A program made the translations under genes and the position numbers. DNA of 64,000 bases from an uncultured Oscillibacter sp. (GTDB lineage: Bacteria; Bacillota; Clostridia; Oscillospirales; Oscillospiraceae): positions 1-64,000 of the forward strand of contig NZ_UQXD01000003.1 in assembly GCF_900544955.1 (NCBI RefSeq), in the 5' to 3' direction. This document shows positions 1 through 8,941 of this stretch, piece by piece. Numbering within the stretch: the first letter of the stretch is position 1; every line of letters begins with the position of its first letter. The notes below the pieces were generated by a model. The model made no database searches, was not told the DNA's origin, and was given only the letters and a program-made list of their open reading frames with translations.

Positions 1-42
1 GCGAAGCGGTCTCTGCGGGGAGCGGAGGAGCAAGGGAGCGGG

Positions 43-71
43 CGCAGTTTTCGCCACAGGCGGAAACTGCG
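43..71. other. Hairpin-forming inverted repeat at the window edge
   Basis: Imperfect 13-bp inverted repeat (arms 43-55 and 59-71, one G-U pair). It lies downstream of the pth stop, in a stretch (1-210) where I see no gene. There is no T-run, so it is not a standard terminator. The same stretch holds two copies of a 20-bp near-repeat (127-146 and 153-172). In Bacillota mfd often follows pth, but I cannot see its start here. Confidence 0.4.
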
Positions 72-210
72 GCATGCGGACTTTGCGACGACGCCATGGG
101 GAGTGCATTCCGTGCCGCCCCCGTGGGGCGGAATCCCGTCGTCCCCGCCCGACGGCGGCATCCCCTCGTCCCCGCGCCGTGCGCGGCTATCCAAGACAAT
201 ATCCAGTCCG

Positions 211-798
211 TCAGTTGAACTGATTCATCGCCTTCTGGCACCCCTCCCGGATGACGCACTCCGCCGCCTGAAGGGCCTTTTCAAAGCTCTCCGCCAGAAC
301 CTTCCGCTCCGCCTGGGAGGGCACCCCGATCACCCAGTCGATCATATCGCCCCCCTCGCCGGGGGCCCCGGTGCCGATCTTGATCCGGGGAAATTCCTGG
401 GTCCCCAGATGGGCGATGATGTTCTTGATGCCGTTGTGCCCGCCGGCGGACCCGGAGGGCCGCACCCGCAGCTTTCCCACCGGCAGCGACACATCGTCGT
501 AAATCACCAGCACATGGTCCGCGGTGATCTTGTAAAACTGGGCCGCCTCCCGCACCGCCTCTCCGGAGAGGTTCATATAGGTCTGGGGCTTCATCGCCAG
601 GCACCGGCACCCGGCGAAGGGGAAAATGTTGTAGGCGGACTTGAACTTCACCTTATTCAGCTTCACACCCTGCTGCTCCGCTAGCAGGTCCAGGGTGAGA
701 AAGCCCATGTTGTGGCGGGTGTGCTCGTATTTCTGGCCCGGGTTTCCCAGGCCCACCACCAGCCAGTCCACGGCGGAGGATTTGCTTCCAAACAGCAT
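211..798 (-). CDS. pth: Peptidyl-tRNA hydrolase
   Basis: Cleaves the ester bond of peptidyl-tRNAs that drop off the ribosome, recycling tRNA in the cytoplasm. The 195-residue product has the normal family length and motifs: VVGLGNPG near residue 15, the catalytic His in TRHNMG near residue 40, the KPQTYMNLSG segment, YDD, and GSAGGHNG. The start at 798 (MLFGSKSS) is chosen over the longer frame from 834 because AAGGAG sits 6 nt upstream of it. It is the last visible gene of a glmU-like/prs/pth series on this strand, an order known from Bacillus and relatives. Identity is certain; only the start carries slight doubt. Confidence 0.97.
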   Translation of the reverse strand: MLFGSKSSAVDWLVVGLGNPGQKYEHTRHNMGFLTLDLLAEQQGVKLNKVKFKSAYNIFPFAGCRCLAMKPQTYMNLSGEAVREAAQFYKITADHVLVIYDDVSLPVGKLRVRPSGSAGGHNGIKNIIAHLGTQEFPRIKIGTGAPGEGGDMIDWVIGVPSQAERKVLAESFEKALQAAECVIREGCQKAMNQFN

Positions 799-831
799 AA
801 CAGGCTCCTTCAAAATCGAATGGCAGAGGCG

Positions 832-861
832 CAAGGCGGGAAAGAACTCTTTCCCGCCTTG
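832..861 (-). other. Intercistronic hairpin between prs and pth
   Basis: Perfect 13-bp stem (832-844 with 849-861) and a 4-nt loop in the 95-nt gap between prs and pth. No T-run follows on the minus strand, so it is more likely an RNA-processing or stability element than a full terminator. Confidence 0.55.
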
Positions 862-893
862 TCCGTTTTATTCACGATGTAGGGGGCCGTCTC

Positions 894-1853
894 TCAGCGG
901 AACAGCTTGGAGATGGAGACCTCCTGGTAAATGCGCTCAATGGCCTCGCAGAACATGGGGCCCACGGACAGGTACTTGATCTTGCTGCTCTTGGCCGGAT
1001 CGATTTCCGGCACCGTGTTCAGCAGGGCCAGCTCCTCGATCACACTGCTGTTCACCCGGTCAATGGCGGGGCCGGACAACACGCCGTGGGACGCGCAGGC
1101 GTGGACGCTCTTGGCGCCGCCCACTTCGACCAGCGCCTTGGCGGCGTTGCACAAAGACCCGCCGGTATCCACCATGTCGTCGAAGAGGATGCAGTCCTTG
1201 CCCGCCACGTCGCCGATGACGTTCATGACCTCGCAGCTGTTGGCCTTCTGGCGGCGCTTGTCCACGATGGCCAGATTCATGTGCAGCTTCTGGGCGAAGG
1301 CCCGGGCCCGGGCCACGGAGCCCACGTCGGGGGAGACCACCATCATGTTCTCGCAGTCGGCGCCGAACTTCTTGGCGTAGTAGTCCACAAAGATGGGGTT
1401 GCCCGCCAGGTTGTCCACCGGGATGTCGAAGAAGCCCTGAATCTGGGAGGCGTGGAGGTCCATGGTCAGCACCCGGTCGGCGCCGGCGGTGGTCAGCATG
1501 TTGGCCACCAGCTTGGCGGTGATGGGGTCCCGAGCCTTGGCCTTGCGGTCCTGCCGGGCATAGCCGAAGTAGGGAATCACCGCGGTGATCCGGCCGGCGG
1601 AGGCCCGCTTCAGCGCGTCGATCATGATGAGCAGCTCCATCAGGTTGTTGTTGACGGGGGTGGAGGTGGACTGGACCACGAACACGTCGCTGCCCCGGAC
1701 CGTCTCATACAGGGAGACGAACACCTCGCCGTCGGAGAAGGTACCCACCTCCGACTCGCCCAGCTTGGTGCCCATCAGCTTGCAGATCTCCTCCGCCAGC
1801 TTGGGATTGGCATTGCCGGAGAACACTTTGATATCCTTGCCGTGAGAAATCAT
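894..1853 (-). CDS. prs: Ribose-phosphate pyrophosphokinase (PRPP synthetase)
   Basis: Makes PRPP from ribose 5-phosphate and ATP, feeding purine, pyrimidine, NAD, His and Trp synthesis. The 319-residue product matches the class I enzyme in length. Visible motifs are the N-terminal FSGNANPKLAEEI segment, RQDRK(A) of the flexible loop, MDLHASQIQGFF, and the PRPP-binding loop LFDDMVDTGGS near residues 218-228. It lies between a glmU-like gene (68 nt upstream) and pth, the standard Bacillota arrangement, so it is probably transcribed with them. Confidence 0.98.
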   Translation of the reverse strand: MISHGKDIKVFSGNANPKLAEEICKLMGTKLGESEVGTFSDGEVFVSLYETVRGSDVFVVQSTSTPVNNNLMELLIMIDALKRASAGRITAVIPYFGYARQDRKAKARDPITAKLVANMLTTAGADRVLTMDLHASQIQGFFDIPVDNLAGNPIFVDYYAKKFGADCENMMVVSPDVGSVARARAFAQKLHMNLAIVDKRRQKANSCEVMNVIGDVAGKDCILFDDMVDTGGSLCNAAKALVEVGGAKSVHACASHGVLSGPAIDRVNSSVIEELALLNTVPEIDPAKSSKIKYLSVGPMFCEAIERIYQEVSISKLFR

Positions 1854-1921
1854 TTTCCAAACGCCCTCTTTCTATATTCTGTCATTTTTGACGCATTTGC
1901 CATGGTAAGATATCGGGAAAC

Positions 1922-3049
1922 TCACTGCTCCCCGCCGTGCATCCGTCTCCGGCGGGCCGCCCAGCCCTCCAGATTCTTCTGCCGGGCCCGGGCCACCGCC
2001 AGCGCGTCGGCGGGCACCTCGTCGGTGATGGTGCTGCCGGCGGCGATATAGGCGCCCTCTCCCACCGTCACCGGCGCGATGAGGTTGGTGTTGCAGCCGA
2101 TAAAGGCCCCGTCCCCAATGGTGCAGCGGTGCTTGCGGAAGCCGTCGTAATTGGTGGTGATGGTGCCGCAGCCGAAGTTGACGCCGCCGCCCACGTCGGC
2201 ATCCCCCACATAGGTCAGGTGGGACATCTTGGTACCCTCCCCCAGCACGCAGTTTTTCAGCTGGACAAAGGCGCCGATGTGGCACCGGGGCCCCACGGTG
2301 CAGTCCGGCCGGATGTGGGCATAGGGCCCCACGTCGCAGCCGTCGCCCAGGGTGCTGCCGCTGACCTGGGAGGCGTTGATCTCCACGCCGTCCCCCACGG
2401 TGCAGCCGTCCACCACCGTATGGGGGCCCAGGGTGCAGCCCCGGCCCACAGTGGTGGCCCCCCGCACCAGAGTGCCGGGCAGGAGCACGGTCCCCGGGCC
2501 GATGTCCGCCCGGGGGTCGATATAGACGGCGGCGGGGTCCAGCACCCGGACGCCCCGGCGCATGTGGTCCTTCACAATGCGCTCTCGGAGCATCGGCTCC
2601 AGCTCCGCGATGGTCTCCAGTCCGAAGATGGGCAGCCACCCGGGCACCAGCTCCGCGGCGGTCACGTTGTTGCTCATCCGCTCCTTCCAGCTCTCCTGCA
2701 GCTCATAGCCGGGCGCTGCGTAGACGAAGCCGGGTCCGGCCTCTGCCATGGGCAGGGCCGCCCGGGGCAGTACCAGCACCGGGTCCGGGCTGTTCAAAAA
2801 AGCCGTCAGGTCCGCCTGCTGCTCCGACACGGTGACCTCCGCCTCCGCCGGGAAGCAGGCCCGGGCCTCCTCCGCGAACCGGGGGCCGCAGACGACAAAA
2901 AACCGCTGCACGCCATCGGCCACCAACTGCTTGCTCGCCCAGGTCAGGATCGGGCAAAAAAGAACGGCTTCCAGCATCAGCGGTTTGGAATACTCCGGAA
3001 TGGAGGAGTCCTCTTCCAGAAAGAACACGGCACGCTGCGGACAATCCAT
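1922..3049 (-). CDS. glmU: GlmU-like acetyltransferase with a reduced, probably inactive uridylyltransferase domain
   Basis: Normal GlmU (about 450 residues) acetylates GlcN-1-P and then uridylates it to UDP-GlcNAc for peptidoglycan. This 375-residue protein keeps the left-handed beta-helix acetyltransferase: hexapeptide repeats from about residue 165, and the active-site stretch KMSHLTYVGDADVGGG with its catalytic His. The N-terminal domain has shrunk to about 150 residues, and its opening strand reads RAVFFLEEDSS instead of the nucleotide-binding GxGTxM loop. What remains (KPLMLEAVLFCPI, VVCGPRFAEEA) still resembles the family. The position before prs and pth supports orthology to glmU. I infer acetyltransferase activity only; another enzyme must then supply the UTP step. 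Confidence 0.85.
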   Translation of the reverse strand: MDCPQRAVFFLEEDSSIPEYSKPLMLEAVLFCPILTWASKQLVADGVQRFFVVCGPRFAEEARACFPAEAEVTVSEQQADLTAFLNSPDPVLVLPRAALPMAEAGPGFVYAAPGYELQESWKERMSNNVTAAELVPGWLPIFGLETIAELEPMLRERIVKDHMRRGVRVLDPAAVYIDPRADIGPGTVLLPGTLVRGATTVGRGCTLGPHTVVDGCTVGDGVEINASQVSGSTLGDGCDVGPYAHIRPDCTVGPRCHIGAFVQLKNCVLGEGTKMSHLTYVGDADVGGGVNFGCGTITTNYDGFRKHRCTIGDGAFIGCNTNLIAPVTVGEGAYIAAGSTITDEVPADALAVARARQKNLEGWAARRRRMHGGEQ

Positions 3050-3405
3050 GGGGATGCCCCTCCTTTACATAGTCCCATTATTTTAGTACACATATGGGTA
3101 TGCGCACTCCGTGCGCAGGGTTATTATATCAAACTTTTACAGGAAATCCAGTGTTTTTGGTGAATTTATTGTAATAACTTCTTCCAAATCTTTTCCGGAA
3201 TCCCCAGTATTTTTGTCGGAGGCAACGGAATTTCCCTCGGAGCGTAGAATTCCCCCTTCCTTTTTTCATCATTTCGTAAAAATTCGTTTCCATCTCTCGT
3301 ACTTTTCTCCGAAATCCGCGTTTCTGTCTCATATTATGGTTGAATTTGGACAGGTAAAGGATTACAATAACATTTACTTACCGCAAAACCAGGAGGTTCC
3401 GTCTT
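3050..3405. other. Intergenic region between divergent glmU-like and trmL
   Basis: 355 bp without a gene, clearly more AT-rich than its flanks. It holds the trmL promoter (listed separately). For the minus strand a TATAAT (plus-strand ATTATA at 3123-3128) could serve the glmU-like operon, although its -35 is weak. The long frame that runs through it on the plus strand has no coding character. Confidence 0.5.
3340..3368 (+). promoter_or_regulatory. Sigma-A-type promoter for trmL
   Basis: TTGAAT (3340-3345), 17-bp spacer, TACAAT (3363-3368), about 38 bp upstream of the trmL ATG. AGGAGG precedes that start codon. Confidence 0.6.
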
Positions 3406-3897
3406 ATGCTCAACATCGTTCTGGTCGAACCGGAAATTCCGCAGAACTGCGGCAACATCGCCCGCACCTGCGCCGCCACCGGCAGCCGCCTCCACCTGGT
3501 CCGCCCCCTGGGCTTCGACATCTCCGACCGGGCGGTGAAGCGGGCTGGGCTGGACTACTGGCACCTGGTGGAGGTCTCCGACTACGAAAATCTGGAGGAC
3601 CTGTTCCACCGCCACCCCGAGGCCGGGCCGGAGGCCTGGCTCACCACCACCAAGGCCCCCCGCTCCTATCAGGAGGCCGTCTTCACCCCGGACAGCTGGC
3701 TGTTTTTCGGCAAGGAGACCGCCGGACTGCCCCTGGATTTCCGGGAGGCGTTCCGCAGCCGCTGCATCCGCCTCCCCATGGTCCCCGGCGCCCGGAGCCT
3801 GAATCTGAGCAACACCGTGGCCGTGTGCGTCTACGAGGCCCTGCGCCAGACCGGCTTCCCCGGCCTGCTGGATACCGGCGAGATGGCCCAGGACTGA
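3406..3897 (+). CDS. trmL: tRNA (cytidine/uridine-34-2'-O)-methyltransferase TrmL
   Basis: SPOUT-class enzyme that 2'-O-methylates the wobble base of certain tRNA-Leu species using SAM. At 163 residues it is the single-domain YibK/TrmL size. Visible features are the start MLNIVLVEPEIPQNCGNIARTCAATG, FGKETAGLP near residue 108, and the C-terminal knot segment RSLNLSNTVAVCVYEALRQ. AGGAGG lies just upstream of the ATG. A tRNA-Leu(UAG) gene occurs later in this window, but I see no operon link. Confidence 0.95.
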   Translation: MLNIVLVEPEIPQNCGNIARTCAATGSRLHLVRPLGFDISDRAVKRAGLDYWHLVEVSDYENLEDLFHRHPEAGPEAWLTTTKAPRSYQEAVFTPDSWLFFGKETAGLPLDFREAFRSRCIRLPMVPGARSLNLSNTVAVCVYEALRQTGFPGLLDTGEMAQD

Positions 3898-4155
3898 GCC
3901 CCGCCCTGGGGCAGACATGCCTCCCCGGCAGGCGGACTCTGCCCGCCGGAGATCTCCCATTGCCCCGGAGTGCACCGCAACAGGCGGGCAGTTTCAGGGA
4001 GCGGTCCCAGGCCGTACCGGTCTCCCCGGCCCTCCGGTCTCCTGGATGCAAATGGGACGGCGCGGGGCTGAGCCCCACCCCTTCCGCGCATACTACCCCC
4101 GTCCTTCCCGGCGCCGGCGCGCCGTAAACTTTTACCCACTATGGAGGAATCCCTG

Positions 4156-5349
4156 ATGAACTACAACAAACAGACCGTACGCGACGTGGACGTGGCAGGC
4201 AAGAAGGTCCTGCTCCGCTGCGACTTCAACGTGCCCCAGGACAAGGAGACCGGCGCCATCACCAGCGACAAGCGCATTGTGGCGGCCCTGCCCACCATCC
4301 GCTACCTGCTGGAAAACGGGGCCGCCGTCATCGCCTGCTCCCACCTGGGCAAGCCCAAGAACGGCCCCGACCCCAAGCTGAGCCTCCGCCCCGTGGCGGA
4401 GCGCCTGGGCCAGCTCCTGGGCCGGCCCGTCCTCTTCGCCGCCGACGTGGTGGGCGAGGACGCCCGGACCAAGGCCGCCGCCCTCCAGCCCGGCCAGATC
4501 CTGTTGCTGGAAAACACCCGCTTTGAACCGGGCGAGACCAAGAACGACCCCGCCCTGGCCAAGGCCATGGCCTCCCTGGCGGACCTGTACGTGTCCGACG
4601 CCTTCGGCGCCGTCCACCGGGCCCACGCCTCTACCGCCGGCGTGGCGGAGTACCTGCCCGCCGTCTCCGGCTTCCTGATCCAGAAGGAGCTGGACTTCCT
4701 GGGCGGCGCCATCGCAAACCCCAAGCGCCCCCTGGTGGCCATCCTGGGCGGCAGCAAGGTCTCCTCCAAGATCGGCGTCATCAACAACCTGCTGGAGATC
4801 GCCGACACCATCATCATCGGCGGCGGCATGGCCTACACCTTCTCCGCCGCCCAGGGCGGCAAGGTGGGCGACAGCCTGCTGGAGGCCGACTGGCTGGACT
4901 ACTCCCGGGAGATGGTGGCCAAGGCTGCGGACAAGGGCGTGCAGCTCCTTCTGCCGGTGGACACCGTGGTTGCCGACGCCTTCGCCCCCGACGCCAACAG
5001 CCGGGTGGTGCCCTCCGGCGAGATTCCCGACGGCTGGCAGGGCCTGGACATCGGCCCCGAGACGGTGAAGCGGTACTGCGCCGCCGTGGCGGACGCGGGC
5101 ACCGTCATCTGGAACGGCCCCATGGGCGTGTTTGAATTCCCCGCCTTCGCCAAGGGCACCGAGGCAGTGGCGGAGGCCCTGAGCAAGACCGGCGCCATCA
5201 CCATCATCGGCGGCGGCGACAGTGCCGCGGCGGTGGAGCAGCTGGGCTACGCCGACAAGATGACCCACATCTCCACCGGCGGCGGCGCCTCCCTGGAGTT
5301 CCTGGAGGGCAAGGACCTGCCCGGCGTGGCCTGTCTGCTGGACAAGTAA
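4156..5349 (+). CDS. pgk: Phosphoglycerate kinase
   Basis: Transfers phosphate between 1,3-bisphosphoglycerate and ADP in lower glycolysis. The 397-residue product shows LRCDFNVP near the start, the [16 protein letters not shown] segment, the nucleotide-site strand [12 protein letters not shown], and [13 protein letters not shown] near the C-terminus. The start at 4156 (MNYNKQTV) follows GGAGG with good spacing; an ATG at 4141 lies within that ribosome-binding site. It is followed by tpiA and gpmI. The usual partner gap is not upstream here. Confidence 0.98.
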   Translation: MNYNKQTVRDVDVAGKKVLLRCDFNVPQDKETGAITSDKRIVAALPTIRYLLENGAAVIACSHLGKPKNGPDPKLSLRPVAERLGQLLGRPVLFAADVVGEDARTKAAALQPGQILLLENTRFEPGETKNDPALAKAMASLADLYVSDAFGAVHRAHASTAGVAEYLPAVSGFLIQKELDFLGGAIANPKRPLVAILGGSKVSSKIGVINNLLEIADTIIIGGGMAYTFSAAQGGKVGDSLLEADWLDYSREMVAKAADKGVQLLLPVDTVVADAFAPDANSRVVPSGEIPDGWQGLDIGPETVKRYCAAVADAGTVIWNGPMGVFEFPAFAKGTEAVAEALSKTGAITIIGGGDSAAAVEQLGYADKMTHISTGGGASLEFLEGKDLPGVACLLDK

Positions 5350-5465
5350 CATCCGTCTCCGGGCAGGCGCCGGGAGCGGCGGCGGAGGGGAAGCCCCCTC
5401 CCGCCCGCCGGGCGGACAAAGCGGTTCGGCCCAAGCGCCGCGCCTGGAAAGCAGCGGGGGGAGCC

Positions 5466-5519
5466 GGCGGTTCCCCCTGCGTTTTCCGTTCAGAAACCGC
5501 CTTATTTTTTGGAAAACGC
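5466..5519 (+). terminator. Terminator hairpin after pgk with an alternative pairing
   Basis: GGCGGTT (5466-5472) pairs with AACCGCC (5495-5501), followed by TTATTTTTT: a plausible terminator. A second pairing, GCGTTTTCC (5480-5488) with GGAAAACGC (5511-5519), overlaps it and cannot form at the same time. This suggests either partial read-through control between pgk and tpiA or chance. Confidence 0.5.
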
Positions 5520-5529
5520 GCCGAAATGC

Positions 5530-5558
5530 TTGACAAATTCGGTGGTTTTCGCTATAAG
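5530..5558 (+). promoter_or_regulatory. Strong sigma-A-type promoter for tpiA
   Basis: TTGACA (5530-5535), 17-bp spacer, TATAAG (5553-5558). It lies about 125 bp upstream of tpiA in the 340-bp gap after pgk, so tpiA and gpmI can be transcribed independently of pgk. I see no gene in that gap. Confidence 0.7.
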
Positions 5559-5691
5559 TTAATAGGTTTACACATCTCTCACGGCCGCGGGCACCGCATC
5601 TCCCGTCCCGCCGCCCGTGCCCAGCGCCTTCCCCGGCGGCCCGGCCGCCGCATGATTTTGGATAGACATCATTAAAGGAGACATGAACAAC

Positions 5692-6465
5692 ATGAACCGC
5701 AGATATCGCAAGACTGTCATCGCCGGTAACTGGAAGATGAACATGACCGCTACCGAAACCAAAAAGTTCGCCGAGGACATCAAGAAGATCATGCCCCGCG
5801 CCAAGTGGTGCGAAACCCTGATCTGCGTGCCCGCCTGCAACATCTCCGCGGCCCTGAAGGCCTTCAAGGACCTGCGCATCTCCGTGGGGGCGGAGAATGT
5901 GTACTTCGAGGAGAAGGGCGCCTACACCGGCGAAGTCTCTGCCGATATGCTGAAGGATCTGGGCGTGAAGTACGTCATCGTGGGCCACAGCGAGCGCCGC
6001 CAGTACTTCTGCGAGACGGACGCCTCCGTGAACAAGAAGGTCCACGCCGTGCTGGCCGCGGGCATGAACCCCATCATCTGCGTGGGCGAGAGCCTGGAGC
6101 AGCGGGAGACCGGCGTCACCGCCGAGTGGATTGCCCTCCAGGTGAAGAGCGCCCTGTACGGCGTCCCCGCCGACAAGCTGCGCCGCTGCATCATCGCCTA
6201 TGAGCCCATCTGGGCCATCGGCACCGGCAAGACCGCCACCGCCGAGCAGGCGGGCGAGGTCTGCTCCAGCATCCGCGCCACCATCCGCGCCCTGTACGGC
6301 GCCCGGGTGGCCCGCTCCGTCACCATCCAGTACGGCGGGTCCATGAACCCCAAGAACGCCGCGGAGCTGCTGGCCCAGCCGGACATTGACGGCGGCCTCA
6401 TCGGCGGCGCCGCCCTGAAGCCGGACCAGTTTGTGGACATCATCAACGCCGCGAACCAGGAGTGA
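5692..6465 (+). CDS. tpiA: Triosephosphate isomerase
   Basis: Interconverts dihydroxyacetone phosphate and glyceraldehyde 3-phosphate. The 257-residue TIM barrel shows the catalytic Lys in AGNWKMN, the catalytic His in IVGHSERRQ, the catalytic Glu in AYEPIWAIGTGKTAT (mobile loop included) and the phosphate-binding GGSMNPKNA and GGLIGGAAL segments. Two ATGs are possible. 5683 is only 2 nt from AAAGGAG, while 5692 (MNRRYRKTV) is 11 nt away and matches the usual N-terminus, so I chose 5692. It is followed by gpmI after about 105 nt. Confidence 0.97.
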   Translation: MNRRYRKTVIAGNWKMNMTATETKKFAEDIKKIMPRAKWCETLICVPACNISAALKAFKDLRISVGAENVYFEEKGAYTGEVSADMLKDLGVKYVIVGHSERRQYFCETDASVNKKVHAVLAAGMNPIICVGESLEQRETGVTAEWIALQVKSALYGVPADKLRRCIIAYEPIWAIGTGKTATAEQAGEVCSSIRATIRALYGARVARSVTIQYGGSMNPKNAAELLAQPDIDGGLIGGAALKPDQFVDIINAANQE

Positions 6466-6570
6466 GCCCCTGACGGGGGCGGACGCCCCCGCCCTCCCCT
6501 CGACTGTTCCGACGTTCCTTTTCTTCACGCGATTGTCTGGCCAACGCCAGCGAGAGGACATGGTTTTTTT

Positions 6571-8085
6571 ATGAATAAAACACCAACTACCCTGATTATC
6601 ATGGACGGCTTCGGCATGGGCGCCGGGGCCGCCGGAGACGCCGTCGCCGCCGCCCAGACGCCCCGGCTGGACCAGTTCTTCCGGGACTTCGCCCACACGG
6701 AGCTGTCCGCCTCCGGGCTGGACGTGGGCCTGCCGGAGGGGCAGATGGGCAACAGCGAGGTGGGCCACACCAACATCGGCGCGGGCCGGGTGGTGTTCCA
6801 GGACCTGCCCCGCATCACCAAATCCATTGCCGACGGCGACTTCTTCCGCAACCCCGCATATCTTCACGCCATGGACGCCTGCCTGGAGAAGGGCACCGCC
6901 CTGCACCTGATGGGCCTGCTGTCCGACGGCGGCGTCCACTCCCACCTCAGCCACCTCTTCGCCCTGCTGCGCATGGCGAAGGACAAGGGCCTGGAGAAGG
7001 TCTACATCCACGCCTTTTTGGACGGGCGGGACGTGTCCCCCACCTCCGGCGCCGACTTTGTGGCCCGGACCGTGGAGGCCTGCCGGGAGCTGGGCGTGGG
7101 CAAAATCGCCACCGTCATGGGCCGCTACTACGCCATGGACCGCGACAAGCGCTGGGACCGGGTGGAGCAGGCCTACGACGCCATGGTGTACGGCGAGGGC
7201 GCCCTCTTCAACCCCCTGCCCGTGGCCGCCGTGAAGGACTCCTACGCCGCCGGCGTCACCGACGAGTTTGTGGAGCCGGTGGTGTGCGACACCGACGGCA
7301 CCATCTCCGACAACGACAGCGTGATCTTCTTCAACTTCCGCCCCGACCGGGCCCGGGAGATCACCCGCGCCCTGGTGGACCCGGCTTTCGACGGCTTCAC
7401 CCGCCAGTGCTTCCCCCTGACCTTCGTGTGCAACACGGAGTACGACGCCACCATGCCCAACGTGGAGGTGGCCTACCCCCGCACCAGCGTGCGCAACGGC
7501 CTGGGGGAGTACCTCAGCCAGATGGGCCTGACCCAGCTGCGCATCGCGGAGACGGAGAAGTACGCCCACGTCACCTTCTTCTTCAACGGCGGCACGGAGA
7601 CCGTGTTCCCCGGCGAGGACCGGGTGCTCATCCCCTCCCCCCGGGTGGCCACCTACGACCTCCAGCCGGAGATGAGCGCCGTGGAGGTGGCGGACAAGTG
7701 CGTGGAGCGGATTGAGTCCGGCGCCTACGACGTCGTCATCCTGAACTTCGCCAACTGCGACATGGTGGGCCACACCGGCGTGTTCGACGCGGCGGTGAAG
7801 GCGGTGGAGACGGTGGACGGCTGCGTGGGCCGGGTGGTGGACGCCACGCTGAAAATGGGCGGCATCGCCATGATCACCGCCGACCACGGCAACGCCGAGC
7901 AGATGGTGGAGCCGGACGGCAGCCCCATGACCGCCCACACCACCAACCCCGTGCCCTTCATCCTCTGCGGCGCCGGCACGGAGCTGCGCCGGGGCCGCCT
8001 GGCGGACATCGCCCCCACCATTCTGGACGTGATGGGCCTGGCCTGTCCCCAGGAGATGGACGGCAAGACCCTGATTGTGAAATAA
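6571..8085 (+). CDS. gpmI: 2,3-bisphosphoglycerate-independent phosphoglycerate mutase
   Basis: Mn-dependent mutase converting 3- to 2-phosphoglycerate. The 504-residue length is typical. Visible motifs are the metal-site IIMDGFG at the start, the catalytic Ser in GQMGNSEVGHTNIGAGR near residue 60, HLSHLFALL, the DGRDVSPTS loop, NCDMVGHTG and the C-terminal metal site TADHGNAEQM. It belongs to the alkaline-phosphatase fold. It lies at the end of the pgk/tpiA/gpmI series and is closed by a strong terminator; eno is not in the window. Confidence 0.98.
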   Translation: MNKTPTTLIIMDGFGMGAGAAGDAVAAAQTPRLDQFFRDFAHTELSASGLDVGLPEGQMGNSEVGHTNIGAGRVVFQDLPRITKSIADGDFFRNPAYLHAMDACLEKGTALHLMGLLSDGGVHSHLSHLFALLRMAKDKGLEKVYIHAFLDGRDVSPTSGADFVARTVEACRELGVGKIATVMGRYYAMDRDKRWDRVEQAYDAMVYGEGALFNPLPVAAVKDSYAAGVTDEFVEPVVCDTDGTISDNDSVIFFNFRPDRAREITRALVDPAFDGFTRQCFPLTFVCNTEYDATMPNVEVAYPRTSVRNGLGEYLSQMGLTQLRIAETEKYAHVTFFFNGGTETVFPGEDRVLIPSPRVATYDLQPEMSAVEVADKCVERIESGAYDVVILNFANCDMVGHTGVFDAAVKAVETVDGCVGRVVDATLKMGGIAMITADHGNAEQMVEPDGSPMTAHTTNPVPFILCGAGTELRRGRLADIAPTILDVMGLACPQEMDGKTLIVK

Positions 8086-8096
8086 ACGCCTTGTAA

Positions 8097-8129
8097 AAGG
8101 AGGCCGCCTGTCCGGCGGCCTCCTTTTTT
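8097..8129 (+). terminator. Rho-independent terminator after gpmI
   Basis: 12-bp GC-rich stem (8097-8108 with 8114-8125), 5-nt loop, then a T-run. Confidence 0.9.
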
Positions 8130-8192
8130 GTATAATTTCTGGCAATCCTGTTCATACTTCCCTCAAACCCAAAATTCGAGGGAGGAATCTAC

Positions 8193-8888
8193 ATGGAACA
8201 CAAATGGAAGACGGTTCTGGGGGACGGCGGCTTCTACGTCCTGGCCGCTGCCTGCCTGCTGGCGGTGGGCGTGGGCGGCTATTTCCTGCTGCTGGACCGG
8301 GACGCCAAGCCGGCGGAGGCGGAGCTGCCGCCCCAGACGGAGGCCGCCGCCCCGGCCCCGGAGATCCGGGAGCCGGAGGAGCCCGCCGTGGTGGAGACCA
8401 TCCAGCCCGCGCCGGTGGAGGAGCCCGCCCCCATGCCGGAGCTGGAGATCGACGACACGCCGGTGGTGGCCCAGGCCCCCCAGTTGGTGGTGTCCCCGCT
8501 GAAGGGGGAGGTGCTCACCGCCTTCTCCGTGGACGCCCTGGTGTACAACGCCACCCTGGATGACTGGCGAACCCACGACGGCGTGGACATCGCCGCCAAG
8601 GCCGGGACCACGGTCCTCTCCGCCAGCGCCGGCACGGTGCTCCAGGTGGACGCCGACGCCATGATGGGCACCACCGTGGTCATCGACCACGGGGACGGCT
8701 ACCAGACCACCTACGCCAACCTCCAGGCCCAGCCCACCGTGGAGACCGGGGACAGCGTGTCCGCCGGGCAGATCATCGGCGCGGTGGGCACCACCGCCGC
8801 GGCGGAGGCCGCCCAGGGCCCCCACCTCCACTTCTCCGTCACCCGGGACGGGGACGCGGTGGACCCCCAGGAATACCTGAACCGATAA
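8193..8888 (+). CDS. Membrane-anchored M23/LytM peptidase, SpoIIQ-like
   Basis: 231 residues: a short cytoplasmic start, one membrane segment (about residues 12-32), a Pro/Glu-rich linker (about 35-95) and a C-terminal LytM domain. The zinc and catalytic residues of an active M23 enzyme are visible: HDGVDIAAKAG near residue 130 and HLHFSV near residue 211. Architecture and size match clostridial SpoIIQ, the forespore partner of SpoIIIAH during engulfment, where an intact metal site is usual. Upstream GTATA at about 8130 and GTTCATACTT 15 nt later weakly resemble a forespore sigma-F/G promoter. A general cell-wall endopeptidase role is the alternative. Confidence 0.75.
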   Translation: MEHKWKTVLGDGGFYVLAAACLLAVGVGGYFLLLDRDAKPAEAELPPQTEAAAPAPEIREPEEPAVVETIQPAPVEEPAPMPELEIDDTPVVAQAPQLVVSPLKGEVLTAFSVDALVYNATLDDWRTHDGVDIAAKAGTTVLSASAGTVLQVDADAMMGTTVVIDHGDGYQTTYANLQAQPTVETGDSVSAGQIIGAVGTTAAAEAAQGPHLHFSVTRDGDAVDPQEYLNR

Positions 8889-8893
8889 AAAGA

Positions 8894-8930
8894 AGCACCC
8901 CCCGGACGCCTGCGGCGTCCGGGGGGTGCT
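8894..8930. terminator. Bidirectional terminator between the M23 and MATE genes
   Basis: Perfect 17-bp stem (8894-8910 with 8914-8930), 3-nt loop. The T-run is better on the minus strand (TCTTTTTAT), so it chiefly ends the MATE gene, but it also closes the M23 gene. Confidence 0.85.
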
Positions 8931-8941
8931 TTGTCGCGGTG

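Noticed and set aside
4132..8145. 1337-codon open frame antisense to pgk, tpiA and gpmI
   Set aside because: Shadow of GC3-rich coding on the other strand; low-complexity His/Gly/Val composition and no domain, start signal or signal peptide.
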